Assembly: GCA_937888905.1 (NCBI GenBank)
Contig: CALATA010000013.1
Coordinates: forward strand, 1 to 64,000
DNA: 64,000 nt
Origin: Terrimonas sp937888905
GTDB taxonomy: Bacteria > Bacteroidota > Bacteroidia > Chitinophagales > Chitinophagaceae
Reading direction: 5' to 3'
Part shown: in pieces, positions 52,370 through 59,929 of the stretch
Numbering within the stretch: the stretch's first letter is position 1
How the letters are laid out: every line of letters starts with the position of its first letter
The notes under the pieces: model-generated
What the model was told of the DNA's origin: nothing
The model's database searches: none
The model's input: only the letters and a program-made list of their open reading frames with translations
Made by a program: the position numbers and the translations under genes

Positions 52370-53443
52370 TTAATTGAGTTCAAAAACGTCTGCACCGATT
52401 TTTTCAAATGAGGTACACAGTTCAAAAGCTTTTTGGGTCTTTAACTGTGCAGTACCACCTAATACGATGCTCTGTAATTTGGCTTCACCATCCTTGTAAT
52501 TTCTTACGTTCTGATAGTAGCCAGTCACAGCATTGTAGGCTCCGAACAATGTGCCTTTAGTGGTGTCCATCTGCTGTGTATCGCTTATCATTGCATAGGC
52601 AAAGGCATCATCAACGGTATTTTTGAACACGGTGGAAACTTCATCCTCTGCACCTTTTTTGAGCAGGTCAAGGGTTTCCTTGTTGGGGCAAAGCGCAAGC
52701 TGTATCAGTTTCCTTACTTCGCTGTCTGTTACCCTTACTTTTGTCCAATTGTTGAAAATATCCTGCAATTGGTTGCTAAGGGTGTTCGCCAGTCCCATTA
52801 CCTTGTGCGCATTTTCCAAACGTTGTTTGGCTCCTGCGGTATGTTTGATACGTACCACATTGCTCATGTTGCGGAGCGAAGCATTAAGGGTATTTTGGCA
52901 AACGATGCGAATGGGTGTGAACGCTGCCGTAATGCTTCCGCTTCCATCGTGGGAGGTTGTCAGGAAGATGTATTTTTCCGTAATATCATCACCGTTACCT
53001 ACTCGGATATAGTCGGGTAGTTTAGCCGTAATGAATATGCGCTCACCGTTGCCCAATGCTCCTGCTGTTTCATACAGGATACCATCGCCACCGTCTACAA
53101 TGGCGTCAAAGAAATTGAAGGCTTCGCGGTTTTGTACAATATGGTAGTCTTTACCGACTACGCCCAATACTGCATTATTGTCGCTTCGGATGTTGGCAAA
53201 GTAGTTGGGAACCTCCAGTTCGTTGTTTCCTATCACGATACCTTGTGAAGTTTCTTTGATGTTTGAGCCTTTGGTGAACAGCGGACTTTTGATGACTTCG
53301 TAATCAAGCCCTGCATATCGGATAGCTTGCTCGCTTGTGGGATAGTCCTGTACGATCTGCCCCAAGCCGTGCCATGCTTTTTCCTGTACGCTGAAGAAAC
53401 TGTATTCACCTGTGCTACTGTTGAAATTGAGATTATGTGCCAT
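52370..53443 (-). CDS. DUF932 family protein
   Basis: A 357-residue protein with the DUF932 pattern: the start MAHNLNFNSSTGEYSFFSVQEKAWHGLGQIV, then AGLDYEVIKSPLF, VVGKDYHIVQNREAFNFFDAIV, ITEKYIFLTTSHDGSGSITAAFTPIRIVCQNTLNAS and RTKHTAGAKQR-like HTAG segments. Family members are common in phages and plasmids beside single-strand DNA-binding protein genes. The role may be in replication or recombination but is unproven. Confidence 0.85.
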   Translation of the reverse strand: MAHNLNFNSSTGEYSFFSVQEKAWHGLGQIVQDYPTSEQAIRYAGLDYEVIKSPLFTKGSNIKETSQGIVIGNNELEVPNYFANIRSDNNAVLGVVGKDYHIVQNREAFNFFDAIVDGGDGILYETAGALGNGERIFITAKLPDYIRVGNGDDITEKYIFLTTSHDGSGSITAAFTPIRIVCQNTLNASLRNMSNVVRIKHTAGAKQRLENAHKVMGLANTLSNQLQDIFNNWTKVRVTDSEVRKLIQLALCPNKETLDLLKKGAEDEVSTVFKNTVDDAFAYAMISDTQQMDTTKGTLFGAYNAVTGYYQNVRNYKDGEAKLQSIVLGGTAQLKTQKAFELCTSFEKIGADVFELN

Positions 53444-53486
53444 GATGTTTTAAATTTTGATTGTTTGAAAAATGATTGATTGTTGA

Positions 53487-53867
53487 TTAGAATGGGAGGT
53501 CGTCCTCTTGTGCGTTGCCAGCGTTCGCTTTCGTGGTAGCCTGTGGCGTTTCGCTTCTCTTGCCGCCTGCAAGCGGTTTGATGTTGGAGGTATGGAAGTT
53601 TAGCCCTGCTCTTGGCTCTCCGTCCTTGCTTACCCACGCCCTTGTACTTACTCTGCCTGTGAGTTCTACCAGTAGCCCTTTTGTGAGCATCTTCGCTACG
53701 TTGGGGGTTATCCAGTATGAGCAGTCGAAGAAGGCGGTTTGCTCCACTCGTTCGCCCTGTTTGTTTTTGTAGCTGTCGTTCACCGCTACCGAAAAGTTTA
53801 CTACCTGTTTGCCGTTTGACGTTGTGCGTACTTCCGCATCCCCTGTCAGTCTTCCTGTGATGTTCAT
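53487..53867 (-). CDS. ssb: Single-stranded DNA-binding protein
   Basis: A 126-residue OB-fold protein: MNITGRLTGDAEVRTTSNGKQVVNFSVAVNDSYKNKQGERVEQTAFFDCSYWITPNVAKMLTKGLLVELTGRV. The C-terminus ends EDDLPF, the acidic tip that binds partner proteins. First gene of the minus-strand operon. It probably protects transferred single strands. Confidence 0.9.
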   Translation of the reverse strand: MNITGRLTGDAEVRTTSNGKQVVNFSVAVNDSYKNKQGERVEQTAFFDCSYWITPNVAKMLTKGLLVELTGRVSTRAWVSKDGEPRAGLNFHTSNIKPLAGGKRSETPQATTKANAGNAQEDDLPF

Positions 53868-54239
53868 GATTTCTGCGTTTTAAAAGTTTTACATTTTGTT
53901 TCGTTCGCTTCCCTCTTTTCCTGCTGTGCTTTGCTCCGCTTCGCTTCGCAAATCATTTTTCCAAAAGAAAAACCGGAAAAAAGAAAGCAGACAAACAAGG
54001 GGAGGAATAAGGCGAAGGGCGTGCTATAAGTCCCGAAGGGTGGCAAGCGAAGCGCAGCCATTATGCGCACGCCATCGCCGCCGCCCCTTAACTTGGCTGC
54101 CTTTTTACCGGTTCTATTGGAAAATGAATTACCCCTAACTCAAATGGTGTATTTAAAAATTAACCACAGTAAATGCGGACTAAAAGGAGGTATAAACGAT
54201 TGCAAAAATGAGTACGGCTAACAGAAAGTGTCGTAGATA
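53868..54239. other. Spacer between ssb and the recombinase region
   Basis: AT-poor, repetitive-looking sequence with short runs such as GCTCCGCTTCGCTTCGC (53932) and GCGAAGCGCAGCC (54048). No gene was found. It contains the divergent promoters of the ssb operon and the recombinase operon. Confidence 0.4.
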
Positions 54240-54263
54240 GCCAAACACTTCCACTCACTGCCA
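54240..54263 (+). promoter_or_regulatory. 10-bp-periodic GCCA array upstream of the recombinase operon
   Basis: GCCA (54240), TCCA (54250) and GCCA (54260), exactly 10 bp apart, within AACACTTCCACTCACTGCCA. A TAATTTTA box follows at 54293. The last copy ends 72 nt before the start at 54336. Confidence 0.55.
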
Positions 54264-54335
54264 CATGGGGAGATTGACCACAACTCTTTGATAATTTTAA
54301 ATCGCCAAAATTGGTCTATAGTAGTAGTGAACAAG

Positions 54336-54494
54336 ATGAACAACAGTCTTTCAAACAGCAAGATGACACCTGAAAAACTCCTTAAACTGTTTAACGGAGA
54401 GGCTAAGGGAATGAGCAATGAGGAAGCAGCAAAGCTGTTATTGTTTTTAAAAAAACTGGCCAGGATTGTGGTCATAAAATATTTGGGGAGATGA
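54336..54494 (+). CDS. Small protein before the first recombinase (52 aa)
   Basis: NNSLSNSKMTPEKLLKLFNGEAKGMSNEEAAKLLLFLKKLARIVVIKYLGR: a helical, basic protein. Its stop overlaps the recombinase ATG (ATGA), a sign of coupled translation. Perhaps a recombination directionality factor or regulator, but this is not shown by the sequence. Confidence 0.5.
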   Translation: MNNSLSNSKMTPEKLLKLFNGEAKGMSNEEAAKLLLFLKKLARIVVIKYLGR

Positions 54495-55963
54495 AAAAGG
54501 ATAGAGAACCTATCGCTGATCTATATATCCGTGTAAGTACCGATGAGCAGGCTGACAAGGGTTATTCGCAACGGAACCAGGAGGAAATGTTGCGGAAATA
54601 CTGTGACAACCATTCTATCGAGATCCGTAACGTTATTTATGAAGATCATTCTGCAAAATCTTTCAACAGGCCGGAATGGAAGAAACTTATCCAGCAACTT
54701 AAAAAGAACAGGAATCGGATTGACCTGATTTTGTTCACAAAATGGGACCGATTTAGTCGCAATGCGGGTGATGCCTACCAAATGATAAATGTGCTGCGTG
54801 ACCTCAACGTTGAGCCGCAGGCAATTGAGCAACCGTTAGATTTGTCTATACCGGAGAATAAAATGATGCTGGCATTCTATCTTGCCGCGCCCGAAGTGGA
54901 GAATGACCGTCGCGCCCTCAACGTGTTTTACGGAATGAGACGGGCAAAGAAGGAAGGACGTTATATGGGTCTTGCCCCGGTGGGTTATAAAAACAAAGTT
55001 GATGAGACAGGCAATAAATACATTGCTCCAAAACAACCTGACGCATCAATTCTTTTATGGGCCTTTGAACATATAGGCAAAGGTGCTTTCAATACTGCAC
55101 AGATCTGGAAAAAGGCAAAGGATAAAGGTCTCAGGTGTAGCAAAAATGCCTTCTGGCAATTGATCAGGAATCCATTGTACTGTGGGAAGATTTTCATCCC
55201 CAGGTTTAAGGATGAGGAGAGCTATTTTGTAGAGGGGCAGCATGAGGCTATTATATCAGAAGAATTGTTTGATCGTGTACAGGATGTATTGGATGGACGT
55301 GGTAGGAAATACCGGCCAAAGATCGAGACACAGCGGGAATTTCCCTTAAAAGGCTTCCTGGTCTGCCCTGAATGCGGAAAGTTACTGACGGCAAGTAAAT
55401 CAAGGGGAAGAAGTCGGCATTATACGTATTACCATTGTTACCGTGGATGTTCGCACCGGATCAATTCCGATAGGATAACAAAGGCTTTTGACGATGAGTT
55501 AAAAAAATATGTACCCAAAAAGGAGATATTGGATATTTATCATCGGATAGTGAGTGAGACCTATTACGAAATGACAAGTGATATTCAGGTTTCTAAAAAG
55601 CAGCTTTTGGGCCAGATAAATGAATATGAAAAAAGAATGTCCCATATTAGGGACCTTCTTGCGACGGATAAGATAGAGGCATCAGATTACAACGATTTTA
55701 AAGCACAATACAGTTCTACAATCGAGCAGTTGAATGTAAAAGTGGATAGCCTTAACGCAAATGTTCCTTGTTTGGACGGACTTCTTTCATCAGGACTGGA
55801 GGATCTCATGAGGTTGGACAAAATATTAGGAGAAGGAAATAACGAAGATGTGCGAGCTATCGTAAACATGATATACCCCGATAAACTAACCTTTAATGGG
55901 AATGTTTTTTTAATGGGAAAAGTAAACGTAGCATTGAGTTATAGCTATCATCATCTTAAATAA
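54491..55963 (+). CDS. Large serine recombinase, copy 1
   Basis: A 490-residue protein. Resolvase domain: LYIRVSTDEQADKGYSQRNQ (catalytic Ser at about 16), KWDRFSRNAGDAYQMI. Recombinase domain at about 160-270 (GLRCSKNAFWQLIRNPLYCGKIF). Zn-ribbon with CPECGKLL and CYRGCSH, then a coiled coil (about 355-420). Probably the site-specific integrase/excisionase of the element, acting without host integration factors. The catalytic residues are intact. About 70 percent identical to copy 2 at a visual estimate. Confidence 0.85.
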   Translation: MKKDREPIADLYIRVSTDEQADKGYSQRNQEEMLRKYCDNHSIEIRNVIYEDHSAKSFNRPEWKKLIQQLKKNRNRIDLILFTKWDRFSRNAGDAYQMINVLRDLNVEPQAIEQPLDLSIPENKMMLAFYLAAPEVENDRRALNVFYGMRRAKKEGRYMGLAPVGYKNKVDETGNKYIAPKQPDASILLWAFEHIGKGAFNTAQIWKKAKDKGLRCSKNAFWQLIRNPLYCGKIFIPRFKDEESYFVEGQHEAIISEELFDRVQDVLDGRGRKYRPKIETQREFPLKGFLVCPECGKLLTASKSRGRSRHYTYYHCYRGCSHRINSDRITKAFDDELKKYVPKKEILDIYHRIVSETYYEMTSDIQVSKKQLLGQINEYEKRMSHIRDLLATDKIEASDYNDFKAQYSSTIEQLNVKVDSLNANVPCLDGLLSSGLEDLMRLDKILGEGNNEDVRAIVNMIYPDKLTFNGNVFLMGKVNVALSYSYHHLK

Positions 55964-56020
55964 TGATTTGATCTTCAAAAAGAACCTCGAAAGTGTTCTA
56001 TTTCTGTTGATCATCATTTA

Positions 56021-56048
56021 AAGCATCCTGAAAGGGGTGCTTTTTTTT
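56021..56048 (+). terminator. Terminator after recombinase copy 1
   Basis: AAGCATCC pairs with GGGTGCTT (one G-T pair) around a TGAAAGG loop, followed by six further Ts. Confidence 0.7.
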
Positions 56049-56186
56049 GCGTAAACCTCCTCGTATTAATTTATTAAGCTTTCAAAACCCATTATGCTAA
56101 GTCATGTAATCAATTATTACAGCTAAACAACTATTTCTGTCGGCCAAATAACGTAAATTAGTGCCAAACAAAGACACTAAGAAGAT

Positions 56187-56600
56187 ATGGATAAAAATGT
56201 TAGAAAAAGAGCGGTGTCCTATTTACGGGCTGCAAAAATCGAGATGGCAAATTTCGATTCGCTTATTCGACAAAAGGCGGCTATTGAAGAATATTGCTCG
56301 AAGAACAATATTGAATTAGTGAATGTATTCTGGGACGTTTCATCGGGAAGCCATTTCAATCGAAAAGGTTGGGAGGAATTAGAGGCTTATCTAAGCAACA
56401 ACCTGGGAAGAGTCCAGCTCCTGATAAGCGTAGATGCGTCTCGCATAGGAAGGAATTTTGCATTGTTTGCATCAGAGGAGCAGCGTTTCAAGGAGCAATA
56501 TGATGTAGATTTTTGTTTCTGCGTTGGTAGTAGTGAATTTCGAGATTTAGCAACTGAACAATTTTTGAGGGTATGTAACCAACCCCCAAAGAGCAATTAA
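56187..56600 (+). CDS. Small resolvase-domain protein lacking the catalytic serine
   Basis: A 137-residue N-terminal resolvase domain only: VSYLRAAKIEMANFDSLIRQKAAIEEYCSKNNIELVNVFWDVSSGSHFNRKGWEELEAYL, then LISVDASRIGRNFALF. The YxRVSTxxQ motif is replaced by YLRAAKIE, so the nucleophile (position about 16) is Ala. A dead recombinase subunit, perhaps a regulator of the tetramer. It lies 10 nt before copy 2, so it is probably co-expressed with it. Confidence 0.75.
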   Translation: MDKNVRKRAVSYLRAAKIEMANFDSLIRQKAAIEEYCSKNNIELVNVFWDVSSGSHFNRKGWEELEAYLSNNLGRVQLLISVDASRIGRNFALFASEEQRFKEQYDVDFCFCVGSSEFRDLATEQFLRVCNQPPKSN

Positions 56601-56610
56601 ATTATAGGTC

Positions 56611-58173
56611 ATGGTATATATTGCTGATTTATACATTCGGGTAAGTACCGATGAACAGGCAGACAAGGGTTACTCCCAAAGGAATCAGGAAGAGATGCTG
56701 CGCAAATATTGCGAGAGCCATTCCATAATGATTCGTAACGTTATTTACGAAGATCATTCTGCAAAGTCTTTCAACAGGCCACAATGGAAGAGCTTGATAC
56801 AAGGTCTGAAAAAGAAAAAGAGCAATGTTAATCTGATATTGTTCACTAAGTGGGATCGGTTCAGTCGTAATGCAGGTGATGCTTACCAGATGATTAATGT
56901 ACTGCGAGGGCTTGGTGTGGAACCACAGGCGATAGAACAACCATTAGATCTTTCCATACCGGAAAACAAAATGATGCTGGCATTTTACCTGGCTGCTCCG
57001 GAGGTCGAGAATGACAGGCGTGCTTTGAATGTTTTCTATGGCATGAGAAGGGCGCGTAAAGAGGGCCGATATATGGGCCTTGCACCTGTAGCTTACATAA
57101 ATAAGACTGAGGAAAATGGGAAAAAATACATCGCTCCGCTGGAACCTGATGCGTCGATACTAAGATGGGCTTTTGAAGAAATTGCAAAAGGGATCTTCAA
57201 TACAGAGCAGATATGGAAGCTGGCTAAGGAAAAAGGATTGAAATGTAGCAAAAATGCTTTTTGGCAGGTAATACGGAATCCTCTTTACTGCGGCAAGATT
57301 TTCATTCCTCAATTCAAGGATGAAGAAAGCCGCTTTGTAAAAGGGCAACATCGGGCCATTATATCAGAGGAGTTGTATTACGAGGTGCAGGATATTCTTG
57401 ATGGACGTGGAAGAAAGTACCGTCCAAAAGTCAAAACCCTGGATGACTTTCCAATGCGTGGTTTTTTAATCTGTCCTGAGTGTGAAAAGTTATTAACAGG
57501 AAGTAAGTCCAAAGGTCGTACAAAATACTATTCCTATTACCATTGTGTTGGTGCGTGTAAGCATAGAACCAATGCAGAAATAGTGAACGATGCTATTTTG
57601 AGGGATCTTGCGAGCTTCGTTCCTGAAATTGGTGACATGGCATTCTATCAGGAATTGATCACGAAGGAATACCTGGATAAGACGAATGAAGTTCAATTTG
57701 AAAAGAAGGAAATTCTGCTTCAAATAAAGGATTATGAAGATAGGCTTTCACACGCAAGGGACCTTCTTGCGACACGTCAAATAGACCCCGATGACTACCG
57801 TGATATGAAATCACAGTACAGTTCAAAAATATCAACGCTGGAGTCACAATTGACTCGGCTGAATAACGACGTTGACAATGTTCAAATCCTTATTAAACGA
57901 GGGGTTAAGCGGGTTTTTGAAATTAAGGAAGCACTAAAAGATGGCTGTTTATCTGAGATAAGAAAAGATGTTGGTTCAATTTATCCCGAAAAAGTCGTTT
58001 TTGAAGGAAGCAAAGTTCGAACCGCCCGGCGTAATGATTTTATTCAGTATATCAACCTGATTAACAATAAGTTACGACAAAATAAAAACGGGACAAAAGT
58101 AGACTTTTCTACTTTGTCCCGTCAAGTCGGGATGACTGGATTCGAACCAGCGACTCCTACGTCCCGAACGTAG
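56611..58173 (+). CDS. Large serine recombinase, copy 2
   Basis: A 520-residue recombinase with the same order of domains as copy 1: LYIRVSTDEQADKGYSQRNQ (Ser at about 12), GLKCSKNAFWQVIRNPLYCGKIF, CPECEKLL and a C-terminal coiled coil. The last 40 residues are unlike copy 1 and read through a tRNA terminator and the complement of tRNA-Pro(CGG) (VGMTGFEPATPTSRT). So the true element end probably lies near 58060-58090 and the ORF's tail is host sequence. This C-terminus may vary with the integration site. Confidence 0.85.
   Translation: MVYIADLYIRVSTDEQADKGYSQRNQEEMLRKYCESHSIMIRNVIYEDHSAKSFNRPQWKSLIQGLKKKKSNVNLILFTKWDRFSRNAGDAYQMINVLRGLGVEPQAIEQPLDLSIPENKMMLAFYLAAPEVENDRRALNVFYGMRRARKEGRYMGLAPVAYINKTEENGKKYIAPLEPDASILRWAFEEIAKGIFNTEQIWKLAKEKGLKCSKNAFWQVIRNPLYCGKIFIPQFKDEESRFVKGQHRAIISEELYYEVQDILDGRGRKYRPKVKTLDDFPMRGFLICPECEKLLTGSKSKGRTKYYSYYHCVGACKHRTNAEIVNDAILRDLASFVPEIGDMAFYQELITKEYLDKTNEVQFEKKEILLQIKDYEDRLSHARDLLATRQIDPDDYRDMKSQYSSKISTLESQLTRLNNDVDNVQILIKRGVKRVFEIKEALKDGCLSEIRKDVGSIYPEKVVFEGSKVRTARRNDFIQYINLINNKLRQNKNGTKVDFSTLSRQVGMTGFEPATPTSRT
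58084..58121 (-). terminator. Terminator of tRNA-Pro(CGG) on the minus strand
   Basis: CGGGACAAAAGTAGA pairs with TCTACTTTGTCCCG (one bulge). On the minus strand it is followed by a T-rich run (CGTTTTTATTTT). It lies 5 nt past the tRNA 3' end. Confidence 0.75.
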
Positions 58174-58200
58174 TGCGCTACCGGGCTGCGCTACATCCCG
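58127..58200 (-). tRNA. tRNA-Pro (anticodon CGG)
   Basis: On the minus strand the 5' acceptor strand CGGGATG pairs with CATCCCG at the 3' end. The anticodon arm is CTACG-TTCGGGA-CGTAG, giving anticodon CGG, and the T arm has GGTTCGAATCC. The discriminator is A. CCA is not encoded. It lies on the strand opposite to the recombinase and overlaps its last codons. Confidence 0.9.
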
Positions 58201-58268
58201 TTTTCCGGAAAGGCAAAGTTAAATAAGGCTATGAAAAATGAAAAGAGTAAGGCCGGCAGATAATACCT

Positions 58269-58335
58269 CGGGATCGAACTAGCGACCCCTTGCACCCCAT
58301 GCAAGTGCCCCGCCAACGGCGGGGCTACGTCCCCG
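58269..58335 (-). pseudogene. Degenerate tRNA-Pro-like sequence
   Basis: The stretch from the T arm to the anticodon arm (GGTCGCTAGTTCGA and CACTTGCATGGGGTGCAAG) copies tRNA-Pro(GGG), but the D-arm is replaced by a GCCCCGCCGTTGGCGGGGC hairpin and the 3' acceptor strand does not match the 5' side. It is not a functional tRNA. It is probably a scar of an earlier insertion in this tRNA-Pro cluster. Confidence 0.6.
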
Positions 58336-58409
58336 ATAACATCCGTTGTGTAACCGATGTAATACTTGCTGTCCCTCAGGCTTTGTAAAATGTATATGTG
58401 ATGAAGCAT
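58335..58409 (-). pseudogene. GIY-YIG endonuclease 5' fragment
   Basis: The start codon at 58409 opens MLHHIYILQSLRDSKYYIGYTTDVI, the beginning of a UvrC-like GIY-YIG endonuclease. The homology ends abruptly at the tRNA-like sequence, so only about 25 residues remain. An insertion or recombination event at the tRNA region removed the rest. Confidence 0.6.
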
Positions 58410-58410
58410 A

Positions 58411-58466
58411 AAAAGAGGCCCTAATTTCTTAGAGCCTCTTCCTTATTCTGTCGGGACGACTAGATT
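58411..58466 (-). pseudogene. tRNA-Pro 3'-end fragment with its terminator
   Basis: GTCGGGACGACTAGATT (58450-58466) is identical to the 3' end of tRNA-Pro(GGG) at 58617-58633. On the minus strand it is followed by AAGAGGC...GCCTCTT plus Ts (58411-58438). This is a tRNA end plus terminator without the tRNA body, as left by a former att site. Confidence 0.55.
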
Positions 58467-58579
58467 ACCTGCGATGATCTTTGGATGGGGAGGTTCTCAA
58501 CGCAAGCCCAACCGCCAGAAGCGGTTTGCTTTTTACACGAATCCGCTTACGCGGTCAAGCCCGCGACACGGCTCCATGC

Positions 58580-58608
58580 AAAAAGCCCTTCAACATAGTT
58601 GAAGGGCT
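58580..58608 (-). terminator. Terminator of tRNA-Pro(GGG)
   Basis: A perfect 13-bp stem AAAGCCCTTCAAC...GTTGAAGGGCTTT with a 3-nt loop and a run of Ts on the minus strand. Confidence 0.8.
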
Positions 58609-58617
58609 TTGCGTTGG

Positions 58618-58691
58618 TCGGGACGACTAGATTCGAACTAGCGACCCCTTGCACCCCATGCAAGTGCGCTACCGGGCTGCGCTACGTCCCG
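58618..58691 (-). tRNA. tRNA-Pro (anticodon GGG)
   Basis: On the minus strand CGGGACG pairs with CGTCCCG, the anticodon arm is CTTGC-ATGGGGT-GCAAG (anticodon GGG) and the T arm has TAGTTCGAATCTA. The discriminator is A. CCA is not encoded. Close in sequence to the CGG isoacceptor at 58127. Confidence 0.9.
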
Positions 58692-58945
58692 AACATTCGA
58701 CCTTTTCAGGTCAGGGGCAGCAAAACTAACACTTTTCACCCAAATTACCCGCATTTTCTTGTTTTTTCTTTACTCCTAACCGCCTGACTGTCATGTTGCA
58801 CACGTCTCCTGTTAAGATGCTCATAACATCCCGCCTGTACACAAGCGTCAGCCGCTTTTGGCACTATTTTGTTAACCTATCTGGTTACCGTTTGAACCAA
58901 TCCACTGCTCCTGATTTTTTAACCTCGAAAAATTAAAAGCAGCGT

Positions 58946-59698
58946 ATGAAACGTATCCTGTTAGTTACTCTCTCTGTTGCCAGTGCAGCTATTATTTTTA
59001 CCGGATGTCTCAAAGATAAAAATGACAATCCCACCGTGCCTGTTTCCGGCCTCATGGCCTTTAACCTGGCGCGTGACCAGAATTCGATAGGTTTTGCCTT
59101 ATCGGGTAGTCCTATCAGCAACACACCGCTGGCGTTTACCAATTACACCGGTGGTTATCTGGGCATTTATACCGGCCCGCGCAGTGTAGAAGCCTATGAG
59201 TATTATACCGGTAATACACTCGCAACAGCCAACGCGGAATTCCGCGACAGCCTGTATTATTCCGCATTCCTGGTAGGTGCCAATGGTACTTACCAAACAG
59301 TCATTACCCATGATGCATTCGATTCGCTCGATGCATCCACCGGCCAGGCATTTATCCGTTATATCAATGCCATTCCCGATTCTTCCCGCCCTACGGTAAC
59401 CGTATCGGCAGGTGGAAATAACGTGATCAATGAACAGGCCGCCTTTGCCAAAGTAAATGGCTTTACAGCCGCAACACCCGGTTCCGCTACGATCCGTGTG
59501 AACAACGGCGGTTCCATCAGCAAAGAGCGCACCATCGCTACCGAGGCGCGCAAACTTTACACGGTGTTATTGCTGGGTAATCCCGGATCGGGCAACGCAG
59601 CAGACAGCGTGCAGATTCGCTTTGTGGAAAATGGTACACTCGATGCCACACAAGGCAACCGCACCACTACACAAGGACGGGCGGCAACTTTTCGTTAA
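58946..59698 (+). CDS. DUF4397 lipoprotein
   Basis: A 250-residue protein with a lipoprotein signal (AAIIFTGC, Cys at about 21) and a DUF4397-type beta-rich body (SGLMAFNLARDQNSIGFALSGSPI, AFIRYINAIPDSSRPTVTVSAGG, TLFxxxxYTVLLLG-like strands). Family members are surface or periplasmic proteins of unknown function. This is chromosomal, not element, sequence: GC is higher and genes are spaced differently. Confidence 0.75.
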   Translation: MKRILLVTLSVASAAIIFTGCLKDKNDNPTVPVSGLMAFNLARDQNSIGFALSGSPISNTPLAFTNYTGGYLGIYTGPRSVEAYEYYTGNTLATANAEFRDSLYYSAFLVGANGTYQTVITHDAFDSLDASTGQAFIRYINAIPDSSRPTVTVSAGGNNVINEQAAFAKVNGFTAATPGSATIRVNNGGSISKERTIATEARKLYTVLLLGNPGSGNAADSVQIRFVENGTLDATQGNRTTTQGRAATFR

Positions 59699-59726
59699 TA
59701 ATATTAAGCTGACCCTGGAAAATGAA

Positions 59727-59756
59727 AAAGCTACGCGAATACGTAGCTTTTTTTAA
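59727..59756 (+). terminator. Terminator after DUF4397 gene
   Basis: AAAGCTACG-CGAATA-CGTAGCTTT, a perfect 9-bp stem with a T run. Confidence 0.8.
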
Positions 59757-59875
59757 TTCAAAAGTCAAAATTCAAAAAAGTAATAAGTATTAAGTTGTAG
59801 GGGGCGGAGGGGAAACACAAGATTATTTTCACCCCTTCAATATTCAACCGGCTGATTAATCTCATCTAAAACCAA

Positions 59876-59904
59876 CGCCTCCCGGACAGTTAGTCCGGGA
59901 GGCG
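59876..59904 (-). terminator. Terminator-like hairpin after the T9SS gene
   Basis: CGCCTCCCGGA pairs perfectly with TCCGGGAGGCG around CAGTTAG. On the minus strand it is followed by TTGGTTTTAG. It lies 26 nt past the T9SS gene. Confidence 0.6.
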
Positions 59905-59929
59905 CCAGAAAAAATAAGGCGCTTATTTA

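Noticed and set aside
58599..58787. A 62-residue plus-strand frame reading RFELATPCTPCKCATGLRYVPN
   Set aside because: It is the antisense of tRNA-Pro(GGG), a common false gene call.
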